DNA of 34,047 nt from Bacteroidales bacterium UBA3743 (GTDB lineage: Bacteria; Bacteroidota; Bacteroidia; Bacteroidales; Paludibacteraceae), in NCBI GenBank assembly GCA_002371265.1, contig DFGT01000036.1:16873-50919 (forward strand), given 5' to 3'. Shown piece by piece: positions 16,632 through 23,254 of the stretch. The position numbers were made by a program, and so were the translations under genes. Position 1 is the stretch's first letter. Each line of letters opens with the position of its first letter. The notes beneath the pieces are model-generated. The model worked only from the letters and a program-made list of their open reading frames with translations. It had not been told where the DNA came from and ran no database searches.

Positions 16632-16639
16632 CAAAGTTA
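16632..16639 (-). promoter_or_regulatory. Promoter of tamB
   Basis: The minus strand reads TAACTTTG, fitting TAnnTTTG, 12 bp before an ATG at 16619 and 56 bp before the GTG at 16575. It overlaps the leader of the divergent tsaD. Confidence 0.6.
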
Positions 16640-16662
16640 GTGATAAATAAAAAGATTTGAAA

Positions 16663-17682
16663 ATGTCAATAAACATTTTAGCGATAGAATCTTCGTGCGA
16701 CGACACTTCTGCTGCCGTTTTGCAGGACAATATCCTTTTGTCCAATGTGATTGCGAGTCAAAAAGTGCATGAAAGTTATGGTGGTGTGGTGCCTGAGTTG
16801 GCATCGCGAGCTCACCAGCAGAACATTGTGCCGGTGGTGAGTGAGGCAATCAAACGCTCAGGATTGAAGAAGGAAGACCTTCATGCTGTGGCATACACGC
16901 GTGGTCCGGGGCTGATGGGTAGCCTTATGGTCGGCACCTCGTTTGCGAAGGGATTCTCTCTATCGTTGGGAATTCCGTTGATAGATGTCAATCATCTTCA
17001 GGCTCACATTTTAGCCCATTTCATCGAGGAAAAAGATGTTGAACACAAATGCCCGCCTTTCCCTTTCCTATGTCTGCTTGTGTCGGGAGGAAACTCTCAG
17101 ATTGTGTTGGTGGAAAACTACAACAAGATGAATATCATCGGTCAGACAATCGACGATGCGGCTGGTGAGGCGTTCGACAAATGCGCTAAAGTGATGGGGC
17201 TTCCTTACCCTGGTGGTCCAGTGGTGGATAAGTTGGCTAAGGAGGGTAATCCGGAGGCTTTCAAGTTTTGCAAACCTCATATCCCTGGTTTGGATTACAG
17301 TTTCAGTGGTTTGAAGACATCTTTTCTATACACATTGCGTGACGAAATTGCCAAGAATGAGAATTTTGTGGCCGAGAATGTCAATGATTTGTGCGCCTCG
17401 TTGCAGACAACTGTGGTGGAAATATTGATGGACAAACTTCGTAAGGCGGTCAAGCAGACAGGAATCAACCACGTCGCTGTGGCTGGTGGTGTGTCGGCAA
17501 ACTCAGCGTTGAGAGCCGCATTCGAGGATCACGCCCGTCGCTACAAATGGAATATCTATATTCCTAAATTCGGATATACTACGGATAATGCCGCTATGGT
17601 CGGCATCACTGGATATTTCAAATACAAAGATGGAGATTTCAGTGATGTGTCGCTACCTCCATTTGCAAAAGTGACAATTTGA
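16663..17682 (+). CDS. tsaD: tRNA N6-threonylcarbamoyladenosine transferase TsaD
   Basis: The universal enzyme that transfers the threonylcarbamoyl group to A37 of ANN-decoding tRNAs, with TsaB and TsaE, in the cytoplasm. The 339-residue protein is complete: AIESSCDDTSAA, HESYGGVVPELASRAH, YTRGPGLMGSLMVG, metal-binding NHLQAHILAHF, LLVSGGNSQIVLV, DDAAGEAFDKCAKVMGLPYP, AVAGGVSANSALR and YTTDNAAMVG. An in-frame TTG at 16657 is possible, but ATG at 16663 fits the family (MSINILAIESSCDD). It is divergent from tamB. The last codons (LPPFAKVTI-stop) recur about 650 bp downstream. Confidence 0.97.
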   Translation: MSINILAIESSCDDTSAAVLQDNILLSNVIASQKVHESYGGVVPELASRAHQQNIVPVVSEAIKRSGLKKEDLHAVAYTRGPGLMGSLMVGTSFAKGFSLSLGIPLIDVNHLQAHILAHFIEEKDVEHKCPPFPFLCLLVSGGNSQIVLVENYNKMNIIGQTIDDAAGEAFDKCAKVMGLPYPGGPVVDKLAKEGNPEAFKFCKPHIPGLDYSFSGLKTSFLYTLRDEIAKNENFVAENVNDLCASLQTTVVEILMDKLRKAVKQTGINHVAVAGGVSANSALRAAFEDHARRYKWNIYIPKFGYTTDNAAMVGITGYFKYKDGDFSDVSLPPFAKVTI

Positions 17683-17699
17683 TTATTAATAGAATAGTA

Positions 17700-17727
17700 G
17701 AGACGGAGTGTACTCCGTCTCTTTTTA
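17700..17727 (+). terminator. Terminator of tsaD
   Basis: GAGACGGAGT (17700-17709) and ACTCCGTCTC (17712-17721) form a perfect 10-bp stem with a 2-nt loop, followed by TTTTTAT. It begins GTAGAGACG like the palindromic repeats elsewhere. Bases 17722-17777 contain two further imperfect copies of its 3' half (CTTTTTATACGGTGTG). Confidence 0.88.
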
Positions 17728-17789
17728 TACGGTGTGTGCGCCGCTCTTTTTATACGGTGTGCACTCTGTCTCTTTTATGTTGAAATATA

Positions 17790-18269
17790 ATGAAGAAAGT
17801 TAGAAGTCCTTGGCTTGGTCAGGAAGGATATGATTGCATCGCTTGTTCCCCGACAAATCCCATCGGATTGAAGATGGAGTTTTACGTAGATGGAGAAGAG
17901 ATGATCGGAATATGGAAGAGTAAACCACATTACGACGGATGGTGTGGAGTGGTGCATGGTGGTATCCAGTCGCTGATGCTTGACGAGGTTGGTGCATGGT
18001 GGGTTCACTACTTCAAACAGTCTGCAACTGTGACTGCCAGATTGGAGGTGAAGTTCATTAAAAGTGTGAAATCATCTTGGCCGGAAATTAAAGTTAAGGC
18101 TACAAAAGTCAAAGACTTACGCAAGTTTGTGACTCTACATATTGAACTTTTGTCTCCAGAAGGAGAAGTTTGTGGATCAGCAGAAGGAACATACTATATC
18201 GTGCCAAAAGAAGAGTCAGAAAAAGACTACGGCTTCTACGGATGCTTCTTGGAGGAAGATTGCAAATAA
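17790..18269 (+). CDS. PaaI-family hotdog thioesterase
   Basis: A 159-residue single-hotdog protein. The N-terminus carries CIACSPTNPIGLKMEF and the active-site helix GVVHGGIQSLMLDEVGAW (about residues 52-69), with the HGG turn and acidic residue typical of PaaI-type acyl-CoA thioesterases. The substrate cannot be told. The ATG at 17790 lies 107 bp after tsaD, beyond a terminator, and no promoter box stands out. Immediately after its stop the same frame continues into a remnant of a tsaD 3' end, suggesting that the gene arrived with, or was placed within, a rearranged tsaD locus. Confidence 0.85.
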   Translation: MKKVRSPWLGQEGYDCIACSPTNPIGLKMEFYVDGEEMIGIWKSKPHYDGWCGVVHGGIQSLMLDEVGAWWVHYFKQSATVTARLEVKFIKSVKSSWPEIKVKATKVKDLRKFVTLHIELLSPEGEVCGSAEGTYYIVPKEESEKDYGFYGCFLEEDCK

Positions 18270-18329
18270 GGTCACGGTTACGAGACAAAACTGTATCATC
18301 TTCCACCGTTTGCGAAAGTGACAATTTGA
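18270..18329 (+). pseudogene. Remnant of a tsaD 3' end
   Basis: Reading in the thioesterase frame just past its stop gives GHGYETKLYHLPPFAKVTI then TGA. The last nine residues and the stop equal the C-terminus of the intact TsaD (17653-17682). The ten codons (18300-18329) match it at 26 of 30 bases, and all four differences are third-position synonymous changes. The upstream ten residues do not resemble TsaD. This looks like the tail of a diverged second tsaD copy. Confidence 0.75.
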
Positions 18330-18388
18330 TTAAATTAGAAATAAATGCGGAATGCTAAATTATAGTGTTCTGCATTTTTTATTTAGCA
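18329..18388 (+). repeat. Left direct repeat of the C10 module, with terminator
   Basis: It begins ATTAAATTAGAAAT, contains AATTATAGT and ends TTCTGCATTTTTTATTTAGC; the same three blocks in the same order occur at 21386-21459. It also forms an intrinsic terminator: AAATGCGGAA (18343-18352) pairs with TTCTGCATTT (18368-18377) and a T-run follows. It would terminate the thioesterase transcript. Confidence 0.75.
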
Positions 18389-18490
18389 AATGAATTTGTT
18401 GGGTATGATAGTGCTGTCTTATAAATAATGTACGTTGTAATTAATTGTGTTTTTTTTGTTAAAATATAAACTGTTGTTCTGTTTTTTTTG

Positions 18491-18498
18491 TATTTTTG
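18491..18498 (+). promoter_or_regulatory. Promoter of the C10 protease gene
   Basis: TATTTTTG fits TAnnTTTG, 27 bp before the ATG of the signal-peptide frame at 18526. This supports 18526, not 18617, as the natural start. Nothing else was recognised between 18389 and 18525. Confidence 0.6.
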
Positions 18499-18525
18499 CC
18501 AAAAAATGATAGACTTTTGTTTGTT

Positions 18526-18663
18526 ATGTTTCGTGCTTTTAATTTTATGAGGATGGCAATGATTGTCATCATTTGTTTTCCATATTGTTTTTTGTACGCT
18601 GAAAGTGTTGATTTAATTGATGCTCTTAGTGTGGCAAAAAAATTTTATGAAGTATTCTTTTAA
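18526..18663 (+). pseudogene. Severed N-terminus (signal peptide) of the C10 protease
   Basis: A 45-codon frame: MFRAFNFMRMAMIVIICF, a hydrophobic core with cleavage likely after LYA, then ESVDLIDALSVAKKFYEVFF and a stop. The residues after the signal look like the start of a C10 propeptide. Adding one A to the seven-A run at 18636-18642 joins it to the next frame as ...ALSVAKKNFMKYSF..., restoring one long secreted protein of 18526-20467. Confidence 0.75.
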
Positions 18664-20467
18664 AAAAGATAAAATAGAAAATTTTGTGACATTTAACTCT
18701 GATTCTACCGTTACTATGTATGCATTCAATTTTGAATCAGGAGGTTTTGTTTTGGTTTCAGCAAGTGATAATTCAGATCCTATTCTTGCATATTCTAATA
18801 GAGGGTATTTTCAATCAAAAGATAGTATAGTCAACGATGGATTACTATGTTTTTTAGATGATTGTGAAACCGTAATTTTGGGAAGAGAGAAAAAGTCAGA
18901 GTCTGGATTACGAAGTGAAACTGAATTTTCTGAATCCAAAGCAAAATGGCAGGATTTGAGTGATACCTATGTTCCTTCTTATGGGGCTACTTCTGGTATT
19001 GAAATTGCAGGAGTTCCTAACTTATTGTATGATTCACTTCGAGGAGGTGCTGTTAGATGGAATCAATATGGTTGTGAAGGAGAAATTTATTCTTATGATA
19101 AAAACGGCACATTGAGCGTTTCTAATAACCCTAACAAAATATCATATAATGCCAAGATGCCTTCAATTGAAGGAGGTTGTGAACATGCTATTGCTGGCTG
19201 TGGTTCTATTGCTTTAGCGCAGGTGTTATGGAAATGGAAATACCCAGAGTCTGTGACATTCTCATATAAAGGAGAGGAGTATAATAGTATATATAAGTGG
19301 GATTCTATGCCATTTCGACTAAATGTTGAATCTTCAATGGAAAACATGAATCAAATTTCAACTTTAATAAGAGATTGTTCATTTATGTTGGGTACTAATC
19401 TAGGATGTACATCCTCTATATCAAGTATAAAAAATATAGAAAGATATTTAGTAGGTAATGATTTAATTAGGTATAACTGTTATGGTGAAATATGCACAGA
19501 GGAGTTCAGTGGAAGAAGCTTGGATCATTTTACATATTCTGTTTCTGAATGGACAGAAATATTAGTCTCTGAATTAATAGCAGGAAGACCTGTTATAACA
19601 TCCTCAACAGTTGAATTCTCAACTGGAGGACATTCAACACATATTTATGTCATAACTGGATTTGAAAAACGTGCAGAGACTCCTTTTTTTCGAACTAATT
19701 TTGGATGGGGAGGGGAATGTGACGATGTACTATATAATTTAGATTTTTCAGAGACTGCTACACTGTTTTCTGAAATGTTACTTCAATCAGGAAATAAAAG
19801 AGCAATAATTGGATTGTCTCCAAAAAGAGAAGATGAGAATGGATTACATTCGATATATGGACGTTGCCAACAGGCAACAATTAGTGAATCTGGAATAGGA
19901 AAGCTATCTTTTTATGTAGAAAATGCAAATTCTTATCTTTTAACAATAAAATATAAAGGAAAAGAAAAGATTTATTATTCTACAGACAAATTTTATTATG
20001 AAGATAGAGACTTTATTATAAAGAAACGAATTGATAATATCTTTAGAAATGGATCTATTGAACTTTGGTATAGTAGTGATGCTTCTTTAGAAAATGAGAT
20101 AGAGACAGAATCAGGAAAAGCTTTTGTTCCTACAACTTATGAATTGACTTTATTCAACAATTGTGGAGAAATAGTGACATATAAAGGAGTCTTTGAGAAA
20201 GACCCATTGACATCAAATCAAATTATGGAGGATGATGTAGATATTAGCATTTCCCCTAATCCTTCTTGTGGTAAATTTACAGTGGTGGCAAACTCTGAAA
20301 TAAATTCTTTGGTTATAACAAACACAAATGGAACAGGGGTGTATGAACTTACGGGAAAAAAATCTTTGCGATTGGATTTAGATTTATCGTATTTTCCATC
20401 TGGTGTTTATTCAATAACCATAAATACAAGTGAAAAACAAATTGTCAAACAAATAATTTTGAAATGA
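18617..20467 (+). CDS. C10 (streptopain) family cysteine protease with T9SS tail, frameshifted
   Basis: The main body of a SpeB-like secreted protease. Propeptide features come first (FESGGFVLVSASDNSDPILAYS). The catalytic Cys lies in AIAGCGSIALAQVLWKWKYP (about residue 195), preceded by AVRWNQYGCEGEIYS; the His is in TGGHSTHIYVITGF (about 337) and the Trp motif in RTNFGWGGECDDVLYNL (about 362). The C-terminal 75 residues (ISPNPSCGKFTVV to PSGVYSITINTSEKQIVKQI) are a type A T9SS sorting domain. The start at 18617 is only the first ATG of this frame; its signal peptide is in frame -1 upstream. Base use is clearly A+T-richer than in tsaD or glmM. It overlaps the next gene by 4 bp. Confidence 0.85.
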   Translation: MMLLVWQKNFMKYSFKKDKIENFVTFNSDSTVTMYAFNFESGGFVLVSASDNSDPILAYSNRGYFQSKDSIVNDGLLCFLDDCETVILGREKKSESGLRSETEFSESKAKWQDLSDTYVPSYGATSGIEIAGVPNLLYDSLRGGAVRWNQYGCEGEIYSYDKNGTLSVSNNPNKISYNAKMPSIEGGCEHAIAGCGSIALAQVLWKWKYPESVTFSYKGEEYNSIYKWDSMPFRLNVESSMENMNQISTLIRDCSFMLGTNLGCTSSISSIKNIERYLVGNDLIRYNCYGEICTEEFSGRSLDHFTYSVSEWTEILVSELIAGRPVITSSTVEFSTGGHSTHIYVITGFEKRAETPFFRTNFGWGGECDDVLYNLDFSETATLFSEMLLQSGNKRAIIGLSPKREDENGLHSIYGRCQQATISESGIGKLSFYVENANSYLLTIKYKGKEKIYYSTDKFYYEDRDFIIKKRIDNIFRNGSIELWYSSDASLENEIETESGKAFVPTTYELTLFNNCGEIVTYKGVFEKDPLTSNQIMEDDVDISISPNPSCGKFTVVANSEINSLVITNTNGTGVYELTGKKSLRLDLDLSYFPSGVYSITINTSEKQIVKQIILK

Positions 20468-21378
20468 TGATAAGAAAAAACTTTTTTTTATTATTGCTCT
20501 TGCTGTTGACTTGTGTAAATGTCACTGCTTTTGAAAGTGAAAATTCAGCAATAAATTTTGCATGGGATTATGCAAAAAAAAATATTGAATCAATAGATGG
20601 CTACAATGTTGGTATATTGATGTCTGAAATTGATACTATTATTAATATGGAAACGATCATTTTGCCTCCTAAAGAACCTTTTGTGGTATATGATACTATA
20701 TTGGTGCCTCCAGGTTATTATGTGATTGGCATAGAATCGAGGGAAATGTTTTCTGGAGGTTGTAATCCTTATACTCTACTTTATGCTTCAAAAGAAGATT
20801 CTACATATATTACAATAGATGCCTGCGGAGATTTTATGAACATCTATAATTGTCAAAAGCCTTTTGAAAATATGTTTACAAGGCAAACAGCTATTGATAC
20901 ATTGATCGCAAATTTGTCCGATTTTGTTGGTGATTCCAATTGTATAATGTATATGAAAAAAGAAGAAACAGATTCTTTATTTGCTCCACTTTGGAATTTT
21001 TTAATAGAATCAAAGTCAGATACGTTTCTTATATCTTATATAAAGGATATATATTTTGATGACAAACCTCACTATATAATAGAGCAAAACAAACAATATG
21101 ATATTAATGATTATGAAAAGGTCTATTTTCGTCAGAATGGTGGAATTGATAATTTAGGGTCACGAGAAAAAAATGTGGCATATCCGAATCCAACGTCTGA
21201 AATAGTAAGAATTGATTTGGATAATTGTTCAGCTTGTTTGTGTACCATGGATGGTTGTGAACTAAAATGTGTTGATTCAAATCAATTGTTGATTTCTGAA
21301 TTTCCGTCAGGACTATATCTTTTAAAAGTGATGAGGAATGACCTCATTTATTATGAAAAATTGATAGTGCGCAAATAA
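20464..21378 (+). CDS. Secreted protein of unknown function with T9SS tail
   Basis: A 304-residue protein I do not recognise. A strong signal peptide (IRKNFFLLLLLLLTCVNVTA) is followed by SENSAINFAWDYAKKNIESI, which resembles the start of C10 propeptide/Spi inhibitor domains, then a mid-region with several Cys and many Asp and Tyr. From about residue 237 a T9SS sorting tail is visible: VAYPNPTSEIVRIDLDN, then FPSGLYLLKVMRND and YYEKLIVRK. Its ATG overlaps the protease stop (ATGA), so translation is probably coupled. Some C10 proteases are encoded beside their inhibitors, so an inhibitor or substrate-binding partner is possible; this is inference from context. A+T-rich like its neighbour. Confidence 0.75.
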   Translation: MMIRKNFFLLLLLLLTCVNVTAFESENSAINFAWDYAKKNIESIDGYNVGILMSEIDTIINMETIILPPKEPFVVYDTILVPPGYYVIGIESREMFSGGCNPYTLLYASKEDSTYITIDACGDFMNIYNCQKPFENMFTRQTAIDTLIANLSDFVGDSNCIMYMKKEETDSLFAPLWNFLIESKSDTFLISYIKDIYFDDKPHYIIEQNKQYDINDYEKVYFRQNGGIDNLGSREKNVAYPNPTSEIVRIDLDNCSACLCTMDGCELKCVDSNQLLISEFPSGLYLLKVMRNDLIYYEKLIVRK

Positions 21379-21385
21379 ATGCTGA

Positions 21386-21477
21386 ATTAAATTAGAAATT
21401 ATAAATGTAAGATACTGAATTATAGTATTTGCATTTTGTTCTGCATTTTTTATTTAGCATTCAGCATTTAGCATTTA
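21386..21477 (+). repeat. Right direct repeat of the C10 module
   Basis: It starts ATTAAATTAGAAAT, contains AATTATAGT and TTCTGCATTTTTTATTTAGC, and then continues with CATTCAGCATTTAGCATTTA. The first part can fold (ATACT with AGTAT, AAATG with CATTT) and is followed by T-runs, so it can serve as terminator between convergent genes. The same (CATTTAG)n ending is seen at the right edge of the window. Confidence 0.75.
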
Positions 21478-21954
21478 ATATTTCACCAGCTCTTTGATTA
21501 TCTGGTTGATCTCTCCTTTTGAGATATATCCGACGCTTAAATATGGTTCACCTTCTTTAGGAATGAACATAAGAGTCGGTACAGAGCTGATATTGAATGC
21601 CATTGCAAGACGTTCCTCTTTTTCTGTGTCGACTTTATAGAAGTCTACTTGTCCTTTATATTTGTCTGACAATTCCAATAGACTTGGAGCGAGTTTTTTG
21701 CATGGTGCGCACCATGTGGCATAGAAATCAATTACGACAGGACGACCTGATTTGTTGCTCCATGTCTGAGTCGAATCGTGTTCGAAATCATAAATGTTGT
21801 CGAGGAATTCTTTATATGAGATGGATGGTAATTCCGTATCTTTATTAATCTCTTCTTTGAATGATTTCACGCGTGCGAGAGTCTCAACACCATCTTTTGG
21901 GGTGCAGCAAGCAAGGGAAAGCAATGCGATTATTGAGCGAAATATATTTTTCAT
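21475..21954 (-). CDS. Thioredoxin-family lipoprotein
   Basis: A 159-residue periplasmic thioredoxin. The signal MKNIFRSIIALLSLACC provides a lipobox with Cys16 or Cys17. The thioredoxin domain runs from about residue 45, with PVVIDFYATWCAPCKKLAP (redox pair Cys82 and Cys85), KVDTEKEERLAMAF and the cis-Pro motif ISSVPTLMF. A protein-thiol reduction or isomerisation role outside the cytoplasm is likely. Its ATG overlaps the stop of the LRR gene by 4 bp (ATGA), so the two are translationally coupled. Confidence 0.9.
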   Translation of the reverse strand: MKNIFRSIIALLSLACCTPKDGVETLARVKSFKEEINKDTELPSISYKEFLDNIYDFEHDSTQTWSNKSGRPVVIDFYATWCAPCKKLAPSLLELSDKYKGQVDFYKVDTEKEERLAMAFNISSVPTLMFIPKEGEPYLSVGYISKGEINQIIKELVKY

Positions 21955-23036
21955 TTTGCAAACTTTTTAGTTTTCAATTTAGGACAATCATAGAACGAGA
22001 ATTCAGCCTCAGATTCTACATTTGTTCCAATTATCTCTATCAGTGAATGGCAGCTCATAAAAGTGCCGTCTTCAATTTTCTTTATTCCGTTTGGAAGAAT
22101 GACACGTTCGAGTTTCTCACAGCCTGAAAAAGCGGCCTCGCCGATTGATTGTAGCGACGGGAGGTTTTGCAAATTTATGGTTGTCAGATTTTTACAGCCG
22201 TCAAACGCGTTCACTCCTATTTCTTTCAATGTTGTTGGCAGTGTGATGCTTGATAACTTTTTGCACTCTGAAAATGCGCCATACGCAATGGCATTCATTG
22301 CCCCGTTCAACGATAATTCAGTCATGTCCTCACAACCGTGGAATGTCATTTTGGGAAGAGTGTCGAGGTTGGCTTCTACGACGACTGATTTCAGTGAACT
22401 GCATCCGTTGAACACGTATTCGCCAAGTGAATCCACAAACGACGGGATGACCAGCGTCTCCAATCCGCTACGGTCGAAAGCATGGTCGCCTATTGATAGC
22501 TTATTGTTGCCAGACTCAAAATCCACGGATTTCAGGGCAAGGTTTTCTCCAAATGCCCATGATCCGATATGACGGACACTCTTTGGAATATATATAGTCT
22601 GCAAAGATCTGCAAGCGATGAAAGCATCATGTTCGATTGATTTTAATGAAGATGGTAGTGTCACCGATTCAAGTGATGCACAGAAGAAGAAACAGTGGTG
22701 AGGAATGACATCAACGCCATCAGGTATGACTATGGATTTCAGTTTGCTGCATTCAGCAAATGCTGTCGGACCGATAATTTTTAGTTTAGATGGCAATTTC
22801 ACCGTCTCCATCTTGCCACATTTAGCGAATGCCTGTTTGGCAATTTTAGTGACTGCATAGTATTTGCCTCCATTCTCCACACTGTCTGGAATCACTACTG
22901 CTTTCGACAGCGATTTCTCAGCAGACAGAAGCGTAGCCTCTCCCGTCGTCTCATCAAAAGAGAATGAGAAAGGCGACGCGAATGCGAATATGTTATTCAG
23001 CAAAATGGATAATGTCAGAATAATAATTTTTTTCAT
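21951..23036 (-). CDS. BspA-like leucine-rich repeat protein
   Basis: A 361-residue exported protein starting MKKIIILTLSILLNNIFAFA, a signal peptide. The frame is open upstream to 23087, but the ATG at 23036 places the signal correctly. It contains about ten LRR_5 (Treponema/BspA type) units of about 23 residues, with the pattern IGxxAFxxCxxLxxIxIPxx (AFAECSKLKSIVIPDG, AFDGCKNLTTINL, AFSGCEKLERVILPNG). These proteins are usually surface or secreted binders. Unlike the proteins around it I see no T9SS tail and no lipobox. It forms an overlapping pair with the thioredoxin lipoprotein. Confidence 0.9.
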   Translation of the reverse strand: MKKIIILTLSILLNNIFAFASPFSFSFDETTGEATLLSAEKSLSKAVVIPDSVENGGKYYAVTKIAKQAFAKCGKMETVKLPSKLKIIGPTAFAECSKLKSIVIPDGVDVIPHHCFFFCASLESVTLPSSLKSIEHDAFIACRSLQTIYIPKSVRHIGSWAFGENLALKSVDFESGNNKLSIGDHAFDRSGLETLVIPSFVDSLGEYVFNGCSSLKSVVVEANLDTLPKMTFHGCEDMTELSLNGAMNAIAYGAFSECKKLSSITLPTTLKEIGVNAFDGCKNLTTINLQNLPSLQSIGEAAFSGCEKLERVILPNGIKKIEDGTFMSCHSLIEIIGTNVESEAEFSFYDCPKLKTKKFAK

Positions 23037-23216
23037 TTGAGAATCAGAGCAATGATATTTTATCAATTTTCTGCAAACAATTGGCAAGATAGAAATTATA
23101 TTTTAGATATGCAAGTAAGCAAAATCCATTTTTCAATATTCATACTTATGTGAGACTTTTACATTGTTTGCGAATTGATTTCACATGAATGTAATATATT
23201 GCAATCTGTTTTCCTG

Positions 23217-23224
23217 TATTTTTG
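23217..23224 (+). promoter_or_regulatory. Promoter of the GLUG protein gene
   Basis: TATTTTTG fits TAnnTTTG, 30 bp before the ATG at 23255. No TTTG -33 box at standard spacing. Confidence 0.6.
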
Positions 23225-23254
23225 CAACATGTGATTCTAAAAATTTAATTATAT

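Noticed and set aside
18270..18329. C-terminal extension of the thioesterase by stop-codon read-through
   Set aside because: The frame does continue, but the residues match the TsaD terminus with silent changes, which a remnant explains better. The thioesterase already has normal length.
18329..21459. Insertion sequence or composite transposon around the C10 module
   Set aside because: The flanking repeats are short, direct and terminator-like. There is no transposase and no terminal inverted repeat.
22063..22572. 169-codon frame opposite the LRR gene
   Set aside because: It is a shadow of the regular LRR codon pattern.
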